A stretch of DNA of 64,000 nt from Acinetobacter sp. ANC 4910. Lineage in GTDB: Bacteria; Pseudomonadota; Gammaproteobacteria; Pseudomonadales; Moraxellaceae. Below the pieces are notes generated by a model, which was not told the DNA's origin, made no database searches, and saw nothing but the letters and a program-made list of their open reading frames with translations. Location of the stretch: assembly GCF_004331035.1 (NCBI RefSeq), contig NZ_SJNT01000007.1, forward strand, positions 1 to 64,000, in the 5' to 3' direction. A program made the translations under genes and the position numbers. Shown one piece after another: positions 25,266 through 34,607 of this stretch. Within the stretch, counting starts at the first letter, position 1; every line of letters starts with the position of its first letter.

Positions 25266-27134
25266 TTATTTAATCTTCGCTTGGCTTTTTAAATATTGAG
25301 TATAGTCATCAAGCTCTTGCTGACCACGGAGTTGCTGATAAAGCTTCGCTAACTCAGTCAACTGTTCTGGTGTCAAAGCATTTGCAGCAGTCTTATTCAC
25401 ATTGGAAATTGCAACCACAACAAATTCATTAGGTAAAGATGCAGTTGTTACTGACCACATACCCGCTTTAGGTGCAGGAACACTAAATGCTGCTCGCTCA
25501 ATCTGACGCTTTAAGCCTTGCGAGCGGGTAAACACGCCAGCATCTTCAAAACTTAATTGATTTTTAGCCAAAACCGTTGCAGCAGGTTGAGTTTTAAACT
25601 CATCCAATGCTTTTTGGATCTTCGCTTTTGCAACTGCAGCCGCCTTCACTTCAATCAATTTTGCTTTCACACGTGCGCTTGCTTCAGCTAAAGTTTGTTC
25701 ACCAGCTGCATGATAATCACGTACTTTTACCCAAACCACGTCACCATTAGCCAATTGAATGTTACTCGAAGCATTGCGATCGCCATTTTTCACATCATCA
25801 TTAAAGAGTTTAGCTTTAACATTTGCCTGACTTAAAACTGGATGCTGCATGCCTAAAGTTAAACCTTTAATGGATTGAACCTGCACACCTTTAACCTCTT
25901 GAGCCACAGTATCAAGTGCGTCACTACCCACTACCATTTCATTCAAGTTATTTACAGTATCAGAGAATGCATTCGCCGTTTTTGCCTTTTGCACTTCAGC
26001 AATTAAACGCGGCTTTTCAGTTTCAAAAGATGGCAATTTCATTGCAGGTGCTTCAGCAGAAATAATATGATAACCATATTGGGTCTTCACTGGTGCAGAC
26101 ACTTGACCTGACTTTAATGATGCAACTGCTGTATCAAATGCAGCACCAAATACCCCTTTATCATAGGCAGCAATAACACCACCTTTAGATTTTGAGTCGG
26201 TGTCATCCGAATACTTCTGAGCAGCATCATTAAAGCTCATACCTGCTTTAATCTGTGCAGCCACACTGTCAGCTAATTTTTTCGCATCAGCATCTGAGCG
26301 CGAATCAGCTGTAATAAGAATATGTTTAACTAAAGGCTTAACTGTAGACTTCTGAGATTCAACAAACTTTGTATAAGCTTGTTGTAATTCTGCATCTGAA
26401 ATTTGCACATTCGCCGCAGGTACATTAGTTGGACTTAAAACCACAAAATCAACATCTACACTTGCAACTTGTCTAAATGCATTTTTATGTTTGTTATAAT
26501 AATCAGAAACTTCTTGCTGGCTAACTTGAATGCCTTTTTTATAATCATCAAGCTTGATACTTGCCAAATGAATCGTACGTTGCTCAGTTTGCAAATTCGC
26601 AATTTGTTGAAGATCAACCTTACTCACCAAGGTGTAATCCATCACCATTGATGTCATCATTTTCAATGCATGATCTTGGCGTAAATTTTCAATCAATGCT
26701 TGGCTTGTTAAACCTACTGATTTTAAATAATTTGCATAAAGTGCTTCAGAAAACTTGCCGTTTTCTTGCAAGCTTGGTTGTTGTGCAATCATTTGCTCAA
26801 TTTGAGCATCGCTCAATGAAATGCCCAATTTTTCTGCTTGTTGTAATAATAAGTTACGGGCAATCAACGACTCTAAAGCTTTATCTTTAATAAAAGACTG
26901 ATTCAACAATGTTTCATCGCCATTTACATAAGATAAGTATTGCTGACTATAAGACTTTGTCGCATTTTCCAGCTCTTTATTGCTGATTTCTTGCCCATTC
27001 ACTGTTTTTGCAGTGTCTTTAGAACTACCACTACTAAAATATCCTTCAATACCTACAAGTGCTAAAGGGGTCAAAAACAAAATGAGCAGAACTTTGCCCA
27101 ACCAGCCCTTAATAACTTTACGAAAAGATTCCAT
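25266..27134 (-). CDS. ppiD: Periplasmic folding chaperone PpiD
   Basis: 622 residues, the usual PpiD length. One N-terminal transmembrane anchor (about 13-31, VLLILFLTPLALVGIEGYF), a SurA_N-like domain (TVNGQEISNKELENATKSY), a PpiC/parvulin domain around 265-360 (VKHILITADSRSDADAKKL ... YGYHIISAEAP) and a C-terminal region. PpiD works at the SecYEG exit on nascent outer-membrane and periplasmic proteins. GGAA precedes the ATG. hupB lies just upstream, as in many proteobacteria. Confidence 0.94.
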   Translation of the reverse strand: MESFRKVIKGWLGKVLLILFLTPLALVGIEGYFSSGSSKDTAKTVNGQEISNKELENATKSYSQQYLSYVNGDETLLNQSFIKDKALESLIARNLLLQQAEKLGISLSDAQIEQMIAQQPSLQENGKFSEALYANYLKSVGLTSQALIENLRQDHALKMMTSMVMDYTLVSKVDLQQIANLQTEQRTIHLASIKLDDYKKGIQVSQQEVSDYYNKHKNAFRQVASVDVDFVVLSPTNVPAANVQISDAELQQAYTKFVESQKSTVKPLVKHILITADSRSDADAKKLADSVAAQIKAGMSFNDAAQKYSDDTDSKSKGGVIAAYDKGVFGAAFDTAVASLKSGQVSAPVKTQYGYHIISAEAPAMKLPSFETEKPRLIAEVQKAKTANAFSDTVNNLNEMVVGSDALDTVAQEVKGVQVQSIKGLTLGMQHPVLSQANVKAKLFNDDVKNGDRNASSNIQLANGDVVWVKVRDYHAAGEQTLAEASARVKAKLIEVKAAAVAKAKIQKALDEFKTQPAATVLAKNQLSFEDAGVFTRSQGLKRQIERAAFSVPAPKAGMWSVTTASLPNEFVVVAISNVNKTAANALTPEQLTELAKLYQQLRGQQELDDYTQYLKSQAKIK

Positions 27135-27225
27135 AAGTATTCCAATATTTTATTTGTGCCGCATTTTACCCGAAAACCTGATATGAATGAATGCGTTTAG
27201 CCATCAAATCAGCATTATTAATAAA

Positions 27226-27248
27226 AAACGCGCCGAGAAGGCGCGTTT
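27226..27248 (-). terminator. Intrinsic terminator after hupB
   Basis: AAACGCGCC (27226-27234) pairs with GGCGCGTTT (27240-27248), loop GAGAA, then a U-run on the minus strand. It lies 18 bp past the hupB stop and separates it from ppiD. Confidence 0.92.
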
Positions 27249-27265
27249 GGTAATCTGTTAAAAGA

Positions 27266-27538
27266 TTAAGCTACAGAATCTTTTAAACCTTTACCTGCTT
27301 TAAAGCTAGGAACTTTGCTGGCTTTAATTTCAAGAGTCGCACCAGTTTGTGGATTACGACCTGTACGTGCAGCACGTTCTTTTACATTAAAAGTACCGAA
27401 GCCCACAAGTGTAACTGTATCACCTGATTTAAGCGCTTCTGTGATTGAAGCAATTGTCGCGTCTAAGGCTTTACCTGCATCAGTCTTAGACAATCCCCCT
27501 TTTTCTGCAATTGCATCAATTAATTCTGATTTATTCAT
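27266..27538 (-). CDS. hupB: DNA-binding protein HU-beta
   Basis: 90 residues with the HU/IHF signature [21 protein letters not shown] and an N-terminal [18 protein letters not shown] helix. It is a nucleoid protein that bends DNA non-specifically. The length and the absence of IHF-specific features favour HU. AGGAC upstream of the ATG. Followed by its own terminator, then ppiD. Confidence 0.96.
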   Translation of the reverse strand: MNKSELIDAIAEKGGLSKTDAGKALDATIASITEALKSGDTVTLVGFGTFNVKERAARTGRNPQTGATLEIKASKVPSFKAGKGLKDSVA

Positions 27539-27706
27539 GAAGATGAAGTCCTCTAATATCGTTTATTTAAGGTTCAAGGATATAGTTTAAATTACCATAA
27601 CGCCTTTATAGCAATGCTTTAGGGGAGAACGCAATACTCCTCTTAAGCTTTTCTATAAATTTAATCGTAAATTAGACTGGAAAAAATAGGAAACTCTCCA
27701 AATCTG

Positions 27707-28171
27707 TCACTTTTTTTCAATTTTTGCTTTCAATTGTTCATTTTCTAGAATTAACGCATCTACTTTGCTATGTAATTGTAAAATCAAATTTTCCAAATGT
27801 TGAATATCTTTTACTGTGACCAAACCAATTCGATTTAGCGAATGGTGCACACTATGATCAATTAATTTTTCCACCTTATCCTTAGTATCAACAACAGACT
27901 CTTTAGCTTTTTCAGAAACTTTTTCGACCGTTTGGTCAGCAATTTCCGTTGTTTTGGACTCAAGCTCTTCACCAACTTTAACCAAAGAGTCAAATAGCTT
28001 ATTTCCCTCTTCTTCCGCTCTTGAAAAAGCACCCAAACCTGCCAGCCAAATTTGTTTGGTATATTTTCTAAAATCCAAACCTGACTTCGAGCGCTGCCTT
28101 AAAGCTGTTTTATTCAGAGTTTCCGTAGGAATACCAAGATCATCTTCGTCTATTTTTGTCGTTTTATTCAT
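27707..28171 (-). CDS. Phasin family protein
   Basis: 154 residues. The segment YTKQIWLAGLGAFSRAEEEG followed by LFDSLVKVGEELE is the PhaF/PhaI-type phasin domain, and the rest is a long amphipathic helix with a heptad C-terminus (HLENLILQLHSKVDALILE). Phasins coat polyhydroxyalkanoate granules and can link them to DNA or chaperones. ATG at 28171 has AGGAG at good spacing, whereas the GTG nine bases upstream overlaps that site. No PHA biosynthesis genes flank it; a PhaC-like hydrolase lies 10 kb away. Confidence 0.82.
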   Translation of the reverse strand: MNKTTKIDEDDLGIPTETLNKTALRQRSKSGLDFRKYTKQIWLAGLGAFSRAEEEGNKLFDSLVKVGEELESKTTEIADQTVEKVSEKAKESVVDTKDKVEKLIDHSVHHSLNRIGLVTVKDIQHLENLILQLHSKVDALILENEQLKAKIEKK

Positions 28172-28359
28172 TTGAGCCACTCCTGCCTACTTTATGTCCT
28201 GTTCAACACTGTATTTATATAAATAGACTCATCATAGCAAACTTAACACTTGATCGATTTGCAAAACTGTTCTACAAAGCAGGTTTAATATGCAATTTAT
28301 TTCAGTCCTCAAACACATACAATGAGATAGGACTTTTTTACCCGCAAGGATTAGGTTTT

Positions 28360-29007
28360 ATGAGCGATTCGCAACAAAGACAAAATCAACCACATTTGTT
28401 GCTGACAACATCCATGATTGTTTTAGAAACGATTTTTACTTTTGTGGTTAAGCGTGATGCTGTGGTTGCACTTCAAGCCAAAAAATTCGTAGATCAAAAA
28501 ATCGCAATTAAAATTAATAGCTACGTCCCTTATTTCGACTTTTATGTACAATTTAACGAACATGGTATTTTGTTTGACACTAAAGCTCCTGAAAAAGCTG
28601 TAGATCTAGATGTTAGAACTACGCTAATGGATTTAATTAAGATATTTGTCTTTGCCAACAGACGCAGCATTAAAACCATGCGTATAGATGGTGACATTAC
28701 ACTTAAAGATGAATTTCGCGATTTAGTACTACTTTTCAGTGCACCTAAAGTACTAGCCGACTGGAAACAATGGTTTTTAGAGCCTGTTGACGAAGAAAAT
28801 ATTACATCGTCAAATAAACGGGTTGCCCCACTCTTAGAAAAGATTGATCAGCAACGTTCTAAAATCAACTCACTCCAAGTTGAAGTAAAACAATATAAAA
28901 ATCGCATACGTCGCTTAGAACAAAAACAAAAGCGCATTAACATTGCTTTTTTTGTAATCACAGTACTCCTGATTAGTTTATTTGTGTATAATATTTGGCT
29001 TCCATAA
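28360..29007 (+). CDS. Tail-anchored protein with UbiJ/SCP2-like N-terminus
   Basis: 215 residues. N-terminal ~130 residues have the order seen in SCP2/UbiJ lipid-binding domains (hydrophobic helix LLLTTSMIVLETIFTFVV, strands KIAIKINSYVPYFDFYVQF, then a helix and MRIDGDITLKDEFRDLVLLF). Next a coiled coil (about 155-190, EKIDQQRSKINSLQVEVKQY) and a single C-terminal transmembrane helix (192-210). I infer a lipid- or isoprenoid-handling protein anchored in the inner membrane. The frame extends upstream to 28156, but ATG 28360 has AAGGA and no other start fits. The family call is tentative. Confidence 0.65.
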   Translation: MSDSQQRQNQPHLLLTTSMIVLETIFTFVVKRDAVVALQAKKFVDQKIAIKINSYVPYFDFYVQFNEHGILFDTKAPEKAVDLDVRTTLMDLIKIFVFANRRSIKTMRIDGDITLKDEFRDLVLLFSAPKVLADWKQWFLEPVDEENITSSNKRVAPLLEKIDQQRSKINSLQVEVKQYKNRIRRLEQKQKRINIAFFVITVLLISLFVYNIWLP

Positions 29008-29053
29008 ATCACTATTTTTAATATTAATTAAAAGAAAAGAATTGGTCTTAAAA

Positions 29054-29086
29054 AAACTTGACTATTTTAGTCAGGATTCATAGAAT
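29054..29086 (+). promoter_or_regulatory. isc promoter with overlapping IscR type-1 box
   Basis: TTGACT (29058-29063) and TAGAAT (29081-29086) are spaced 17 bp. The 25 bp at 29054-29078 fit the type-1 IscR consensus closely: core TTGACTATTTTAGTCAGG matches YYGACTRWWWYAGTCRRS. Binding of [2Fe-2S]-IscR over the -35 and spacer would repress the operon, as in E. coli. Confidence 0.85.
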
Positions 29087-29119
29087 CTACACATCTAGTC
29101 TAAACATGTGTATCGAATC

Positions 29120-29596
29120 ATGCGCTTAACAACTCGCGGTCGCTACGCGGTGACTGCTCTACTTGATCTAGCTTTGCAGCCTACTGAACAAACGATCACA
29201 CTAGCCGAAATTGCAGCTCGCCAAACTATTTCCGTTGCATATCTTGAACAACTTTTTGCCAAGTTAAAACGCCATGGATTAGTTTCTAGTGTTCGTGGTG
29301 CGAATGGTGGTTATCACCTAGCTCGCAGCGCTGAAGACATCACTGTGTTAGAAATTATTGAAGCTGTAAATGAAACTGTAGATGCAACACGTTGTGACCA
29401 CAAAGGCAACTGTCAAAATGGTGCAATGTGTTTAACACATGATTTATGGCAAGAACTCTCTCACCACATTGCCGATTATCTCGCTAAAATCACACTTGCT
29501 GATCTTGTAGCTCGTGACAACGTACAAACCGTTGCTATTCGTCAAAACACAGCATCTTTTGATTCAGCCCTTTTATCGGTTACAGGTAGTATTTGA
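29120..29596 (+). CDS. iscR: Fe-S cluster regulator IscR
   Basis: 158 residues, Rrf2 family. Winged helix in [19 protein letters not shown] ... LRRHG-like recognition region, and cluster ligands Cys92, Cys98, Cys104 with His107 at the same positions as E. coli IscR. It represses the isc operon when holding a [2Fe-2S] cluster. A GTG 12 bases upstream is also open; the ATG matches the family start. Its promoter carries a type-1 IscR box, and iscS starts one base after its stop. Confidence 0.97.
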   Translation: MRLTTRGRYAVTALLDLALQPTEQTITLAEIAARQTISVAYLEQLFAKLKRHGLVSSVRGANGGYHLARSAEDITVLEIIEAVNETVDATRCDHKGNCQNGAMCLTHDLWQELSHHIADYLAKITLADLVARDNVQTVAIRQNTASFDSALLSVTGSI

Positions 29597-29597
29597 A

Positions 29598-30815
29598 ATG
29601 AAACGTCCAATTTATCTTGATTATGCAGCAACCACCCCTGTAGACCCTCAAGTTGCAGAACGCATGATGGAATGTTTAACTTTCGATGGTACTTTTGGTA
29701 ATGCGGCTTCACGTTCTCATGCATACGGTTGGCAAGCTGAAGAAAAAGTTGAATATGCACGTGAACAAGTTGCGAATTTAATCAAAGCAGATCCTCGCGA
29801 AATCGTTTGGACTTCTGGTGCAACTGAGTCTGACAACCTAGCATTAAAAGGTGTAGCTCAGTTTTATGCTTCTAAAGGCAAGCATATCATCACCAGTAAA
29901 ATCGAACACAAAGCAATTTTAGACACTTGCCGCGAACTAGAAGCTGAAGGTTTTGAAATTACTTATCTTGAACCATTACCACAAACAGGTTTAATTACCC
30001 CTGAAATGGTACAAGAAGCGATTCGTCCAGATACCATTCTTGTTTCACTGATGATGGTGAACAACGAAATTGGCACCGTGACTGATGTTGCTGCTATTGG
30101 TGAAATTACTCGCGCTAACAAGATTTTCTTCCATGTTGATGCTGCTCAAGCTGCGGGTAAAGTTGAAATTGATTTGTCTACCTTAAAAGTAGATTTAATG
30201 AGTTTCTCGGCACACAAAATTTATGGCCCTAAAGGCATCGGCGCATTGTTTGTTCGTCGTAGCCCTCGTGTACGCCTAAAAGCACAAATGCATGGTGGTG
30301 GTCATGAGCGTGGTATGCGTTCTGGTACTTTACCAACACACCAAATTGTAGGTATGGGTGAAGCATTTGAACTTGCAGGCAAAAACTTGGTTGCAGAACA
30401 AACTCGCTTACGTGTGTTGCGTGACAAACTTTGGAATGGTTTACAAGATCTTGAACAAGTATTCCTTAATGGTCACCCAACTCAAAACGTTGCCAACTAT
30501 TTAAATGTGAGCTTCAATTTTGTTGAAGGTGAATCATTAATGATGTCACTCAAAGATGCTGCGGTTTCTTCGGGTTCTGCATGTACATCTGCAACTTTAG
30601 AACCATCTTATGTACTTCGTGCATTAGGTCTTTCTGATGAGTTGGCTCACAGTTCAATTCGCTTCAGCTTTGGTAAATACACCACAGAAGAAGATATTGA
30701 TCATGTGTTAAGCGTGACCCGAGCTGCTGTTGATAAGTTACGTGAACTGTCTCCGCTTTGGGATATGTATAAAGAAGGTATAGATCTTTCTACAGTCGAA
30801 TGGGCTGAACACTAA
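29598..30815 (+). CDS. iscS: Cysteine desulfurase IscS
   Basis: 405 residues. PLP enzyme that takes sulfur from cysteine and passes it as persulfide to IscU, and to tRNA thiolation proteins. Visible: [12 protein letters not shown] at the N-terminus, PLP Lys207 in [12 protein letters not shown] and active Cys329 in SSGSACTSA. The open frame begins earlier inside iscR; ATG 29598, one base after the iscR stop, matches the family start and suggests translational coupling. Confidence 0.98.
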   Translation: MKRPIYLDYAATTPVDPQVAERMMECLTFDGTFGNAASRSHAYGWQAEEKVEYAREQVANLIKADPREIVWTSGATESDNLALKGVAQFYASKGKHIITSKIEHKAILDTCRELEAEGFEITYLEPLPQTGLITPEMVQEAIRPDTILVSLMMVNNEIGTVTDVAAIGEITRANKIFFHVDAAQAAGKVEIDLSTLKVDLMSFSAHKIYGPKGIGALFVRRSPRVRLKAQMHGGGHERGMRSGTLPTHQIVGMGEAFELAGKNLVAEQTRLRVLRDKLWNGLQDLEQVFLNGHPTQNVANYLNVSFNFVEGESLMMSLKDAAVSSGSACTSATLEPSYVLRALGLSDELAHSSIRFSFGKYTTEEDIDHVLSVTRAAVDKLRELSPLWDMYKEGIDLSTVEWAEH

Positions 30816-30916
30816 TTCTACTCTTTCAATGAGATCATCTCGCATGAACTCATTGATTAAACCGAATTTAACCCCATATTAATATTAACGCTGACCCCGA
30901 GGTTTGGAGAAGCATC

Positions 30917-31303
30917 ATGGCATATAGTGAAAAAGTAATTGATCATTACGAAAACCCCCGTAATGTTGGTGTTTTAGATAAAAACGCTGAAAATGTTGGT
31001 ACTGGTATGGTTGGCGCACCAGCTTGTGGCGACGTTATGCGTCTTCAAATCCAAGTTAACGACGAAGGTGTAATTGAAGAAGCTCGCTTTAAAACTTATG
31101 GTTGCGGTTCTGCAATTGCATCAAGTTCTTTAGTGACTGAATGGTTAAAAGGTAAAACTTTAGACCAAGCTCAAGCCATCAAAAACATTGATATTGCAAC
31201 TGAGCTTGCACTTCCACCAGTAAAAGTTCACTGCTCTGTACTTGCGGAAGATGCAATTAAAGCTGCTGTTGAAGACTATCGCAACAAGCAAGCCAAAGCT
31301 TAA
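30917..31303 (+). CDS. iscU: Fe-S cluster scaffold IscU
   Basis: 128 residues, same length as E. coli IscU. Cluster ligands Cys37 (PACGD), Cys63 (YGCGSA) and Cys106 (KVHCS), plus the HscA recognition motif LPPVK (99-103). Builds [2Fe-2S] and [4Fe-4S] clusters from IscS sulfur. Third gene of the isc operon. GGAG precedes the ATG. Confidence 0.98.
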   Translation: MAYSEKVIDHYENPRNVGVLDKNAENVGTGMVGAPACGDVMRLQIQVNDEGVIEEARFKTYGCGSAIASSSLVTEWLKGKTLDQAQAIKNIDIATELALPPVKVHCSVLAEDAIKAAVEDYRNKQAKA

Positions 31304-31339
31304 TTGTTTCAAAATCAGTGAAAGAATAATGGAGTTTTC

Positions 31340-31660
31340 ATGATCAATTTAACTGAAAATGCTGCAACTCATATCAGCAATTACTTAAAGAATCGCGGTA
31401 AGGGTGAAGGTATTCGCGTTGGTGTGAAAACTTCTGGCTGTTCAGGCTTAGCATATGTACTTGAATTCGTTGATGAAGTTGATACACATGATGAAATGTT
31501 TGTACAGTTCGGTGTTAAAGTCTTTGTAGATCCAAAAAGCCTAGTCTATCTCGATGGTATGGAAATGGACTATGTTAAAAATGGTCTAAATGAAGGCTTC
31601 GAATTTAACAACCCGAATAAAAAAGGTGAATGCGGTTGCGGTGAATCTTTCACGGTTTAA
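31340..31660 (+). CDS. iscA: Fe-S carrier IscA
   Basis: 106 residues, A-type carrier. Conserved cysteines in [12 protein letters not shown] (Cys34) and C-terminal ECGCGESF (Cys98, Cys100). It transfers clusters from IscU to apo-targets. ATGGAG upstream of the ATG. Position between iscU and hscB supports IscA over ErpA or SufA. Confidence 0.96.
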   Translation: MINLTENAATHISNYLKNRGKGEGIRVGVKTSGCSGLAYVLEFVDEVDTHDEMFVQFGVKVFVDPKSLVYLDGMEMDYVKNGLNEGFEFNNPNKKGECGCGESFTV

Positions 31661-31747
31661 CCTCCTATTACCTTCTTCCTTAAAACAGTGTCTTTACACT
31701 GTTTTAATTCTATTTATTTACATGAAATTATTGCGGATCCATCTTCC

Positions 31748-32263
31748 ATGAATCATTTTGAGTTGTTTAACCTCCCAGTAGCGCTCGATATTGATTTAGC
31801 AAGTTTAAAAAGTGAATTTTTAAAACTGCAGCAACAATATCACCCTGATAAAGCTGAAGATAAAGATCAAGCTTTGATTAAATCAAGTGAAATCAATCAA
31901 GCATTCAAAGTTTTATCTCATGTGGATAGCCGTGCTGGTTACTTGTTAGCGCTCAAAAAACAAGATCACCATTTAGATCAGTCGATTAGTGATTTTGAAT
32001 TTCTTCAATCTGCGTTAGAAATACGTGAGCAACTTGATGAAGCATCATCAACTGAAGATCTCAGCTCTCTTAAAAAAGAAGTTTTTCAATGGATTGATGG
32101 TTTAATTCGAGAATTCAAAATCGATTACACGGATGAAGATTGGTCCGAAGCACGTGACACCGTCAGAAAATTACGTTTCTTTCAAAAAGTCATGCTCGAC
32201 ATAGACAGAGCTGAAGATCGTTTCTTGGAAGATGATAGTTTCGATCTTGATGATGATTTCTAA
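31748..32263 (+). CDS. hscB: Co-chaperone HscB
   Basis: 171 residues. J domain at the N-terminus (MNHFELFNLPVALDIDL) with HPD at 32-34, and the C-terminal helical IscU-binding domain. It delivers IscU to HscA. The frame opens at 31688, but the ATG at 31748 gives the normal HscB start; the Shine-Dalgarno is weak. Directly followed by hscA. Confidence 0.95.
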   Translation: MNHFELFNLPVALDIDLASLKSEFLKLQQQYHPDKAEDKDQALIKSSEINQAFKVLSHVDSRAGYLLALKKQDHHLDQSISDFEFLQSALEIREQLDEASSTEDLSSLKKEVFQWIDGLIREFKIDYTDEDWSEARDTVRKLRFFQKVMLDIDRAEDRFLEDDSFDLDDDF

Positions 32264-32297
32264 TTTTTTAAATTTTGCTGCTCAAAGGATGTAACGC

Positions 32298-34157
32298 ATG
32301 GCACTCTTGCAAATTGCAGAACCGGGGCAATCAAGTGCACCTCATGAACACCGTATCGCGATTGGAATTGACCTAGGCACAACCCACTCTTTAGTCGCAA
32401 CTGTGCTTTCAGGAAAAGCCAAAGTTCTTAACGATGAACAAGGTCGAGTGTTACTTCCTTCTATCGTTCATTACACCCAGCATCAAGCCCATTATGGCGA
32501 TGATGCAAAACCGTTTATTACCACAGATCCTAAAAATACCATTGTTTCTGTTAAACGGTTTATGGGACGATCTAAAGCTGACATCAAATTTCAACACCCC
32601 TACACACTTGTGGGTGAAGACCATCAAATGCCAGCATTTGAAACTGCACTAGGTCGTAAGACTCCTGTTGAAATTTCTGCTGAAATTTTAAAACAACTGA
32701 AAGACCGCGCTGAAGAAAGTCTCAAAAATCCAGTTAATGGTGCTGTTATCACGGTTCCTGCTTATTTTGATGAAGCTCAACGCCAAGCAACACGTGATGC
32801 TGCCCAACTTGCAGGCTTAAATGTTCTTCGTTTATTGAATGAACCAACAGCTGCGGCCGTTGCTTACGGTTTGGATCAAGAAACCAATTTAGCAACTGAT
32901 CGCAACTATGTGATTTACGATCTGGGGGGCGGTACATTTGATGTTTCTATTCTTCGTTTTTCGCAAGGCGTATTCGAAGTTTTAGCAACAGGTGGACATA
33001 CCGCATTAGGTGGTGATGATCTTGATCGTCTGATTGTGAAATGGGCAAAAAAACAACTCAACATCGAACTTCTTAATGATGCTGAATATGCACATTTTGT
33101 TGTAGCAGCACGTAAAGCAAAAGAAGCCTTATCAGATGCAAATGAAGTTGAACTTAAACTTCTTGATCAATCATTACAACTTGATCGCCCTACTTTTGAA
33201 TCGATTATTCAAGTTGCACTTGATAAAACCATCAGCGTTTGTAAACGTGTCATGCGTGATGCTAAATTAGAACTCAATGACATTCAAAACGTGGTTTTAG
33301 TGGGTGGTTCTACGCGTTCTTATGCTGTTAAAAAAGCAGTTCAGAGCGTATTCAATCAAGAACCTCTATGCACCATTAACCCCGATGAAGTGGTCGCAAT
33401 TGGCGCATCCATTACAGCCAACCAATTAATTGGCAACTCAACTGATGGCTCATTACTCTTAGACGTTACCCCACTTTCACTTGGCTTAGAAACCATGGGT
33501 GGCTTAGTTGAACGCCTGATTTCTCGTAATACTGCAATTCCTGTTGCACGTCGTCAAGAATTCACCACCTATCAAGATGGTCAAACCGCCATGTTGATTC
33601 ATGTGGTACAAGGCGAACGTGATTTGGTCGAACATTGCCGTAGCTTAGGTCGTTTTGTATTGCACGGCATTCCACCAATGACAGCAGGACAAGCGCGCAT
33701 TGAAGTAACCTTCCAAGTCGATGCAGATGGTTTACTCACTGTAGCTGCAAAAGAAACTACTTCTGGTGTACACGCACAAATTGATATTAAGCCATCATAT
33801 GGTTTATCTGAATCAGACACTGAGCGACTATTACTTGATGGCTTTAAGTATGCTGAAGAAGACAAAAATCTTCGCCACCTTCAAGAAACTAAAGTAGAAG
33901 CACAGCGTGAACTTGAAGCTTTGGTTCAAGCCTTGAAAGTTGATACGCATCTTCTAAGCACCGAACAGCTTGACCTACTGAATACAGCAAAGACTCAGCT
34001 AGAGACTCAGCTACAAGGTGAAGATATCAAAGCAATTGAACAAGCAATTGAACAGCTTAAAATACACAGTGATAATTTTGCCGCATTACGCATGAATCAA
34101 CATATTGATGCTGCATTAAAAGGCACTAAACTCGAAGACTGGTCAAACTCAAACTAA
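32298..34157 (+). CDS. hscA: Fe-S chaperone HscA
   Basis: 619 residues of the Hsp70 family: [13 protein letters not shown], the connect segment [43 protein letters not shown] and the substrate-binding region after [14 protein letters not shown]. HscA acts on IscU through its LPPVK motif to speed cluster transfer. AAAGGATG precedes the ATG. Context and length distinguish it from DnaK, which is slightly longer with an acidic tail. Confidence 0.97.
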   Translation: MALLQIAEPGQSSAPHEHRIAIGIDLGTTHSLVATVLSGKAKVLNDEQGRVLLPSIVHYTQHQAHYGDDAKPFITTDPKNTIVSVKRFMGRSKADIKFQHPYTLVGEDHQMPAFETALGRKTPVEISAEILKQLKDRAEESLKNPVNGAVITVPAYFDEAQRQATRDAAQLAGLNVLRLLNEPTAAAVAYGLDQETNLATDRNYVIYDLGGGTFDVSILRFSQGVFEVLATGGHTALGGDDLDRLIVKWAKKQLNIELLNDAEYAHFVVAARKAKEALSDANEVELKLLDQSLQLDRPTFESIIQVALDKTISVCKRVMRDAKLELNDIQNVVLVGGSTRSYAVKKAVQSVFNQEPLCTINPDEVVAIGASITANQLIGNSTDGSLLLDVTPLSLGLETMGGLVERLISRNTAIPVARRQEFTTYQDGQTAMLIHVVQGERDLVEHCRSLGRFVLHGIPPMTAGQARIEVTFQVDADGLLTVAAKETTSGVHAQIDIKPSYGLSESDTERLLLDGFKYAEEDKNLRHLQETKVEAQRELEALVQALKVDTHLLSTEQLDLLNTAKTQLETQLQGEDIKAIEQAIEQLKIHSDNFAALRMNQHIDAALKGTKLEDWSNSN

Positions 34158-34171
34158 TTAAGGTAAAGATT

Positions 34172-34510
34172 ATGCCACGTATTAAAGTACTTCCACATGC
34201 GCAATTCTGTCCAGAAGGTGCTGAGTTTGAAGTTGAGCAAAATGCAAACTTATGTGAAAGCTTACTCAAGAACAATATCCGAATTGAACATGCCTGTGAC
34301 ATGTCATGCGCATGTACGACTTGCCACGTTATTGTTCGTAAAGGTTTTGATAGTCTTGAAGAAATGAATGATGTTGAAGCCGACTTGCTAGACCGTGCTT
34401 GGGGCTTAGAACCTGACTCACGCCTGTCATGCCAAGTCGAAATTGTTGATGAAGATTTAGAAATTGAGATTCCTAAATACACCATCAACCATGCTTCAGA
34501 AAATCACTGA
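34172..34510 (+). CDS. fdx: ISC-type [2Fe-2S] ferredoxin
   Basis: 112 residues. Adrenodoxin-type ferredoxin with cluster ligands Cys42, Cys48, Cys51 in HACDMSCACTTCHVIV and a fourth in RLSCQ. It supplies electrons for cluster assembly. It is the last gene of the isc operon, 14 bp after hscA; a terminator follows. No iscX is present. Confidence 0.97.
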   Translation: MPRIKVLPHAQFCPEGAEFEVEQNANLCESLLKNNIRIEHACDMSCACTTCHVIVRKGFDSLEEMNDVEADLLDRAWGLEPDSRLSCQVEIVDEDLEIEIPKYTINHASENH

Positions 34511-34523
34511 TCCTTTCTTATGT

Positions 34524-34551
34524 AAAAAACCACGCGAATGCGTGGTTTTTT
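34524..34551. terminator. Bidirectional terminator, fdx / cyclase gene
   Basis: AAAAAACCACGC (34524-34535) pairs with GCGTGGTTTTTT (34540-34551), loop GAAT. It lies between converging genes. Confidence 0.92.
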
Positions 34552-34607
34552 ATTATTCAACTTTTTTATTTTATATAAAAATGATATTAATTCTGCATCA
34601 TTTAGAT

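Noticed and set aside
28156-28359. Upstream extension of the UbiJ-like gene frame
   Set aside because: The extra 68 residues overlap the phasin start region, look non-coding, and the ATG at 28360 has a ribosome site.
29108-29119. GTG start 12 bases upstream of iscR ATG
   Set aside because: The family N-terminus [11 protein letters not shown] begins at the ATG, and the extra four residues are not conserved in IscR.
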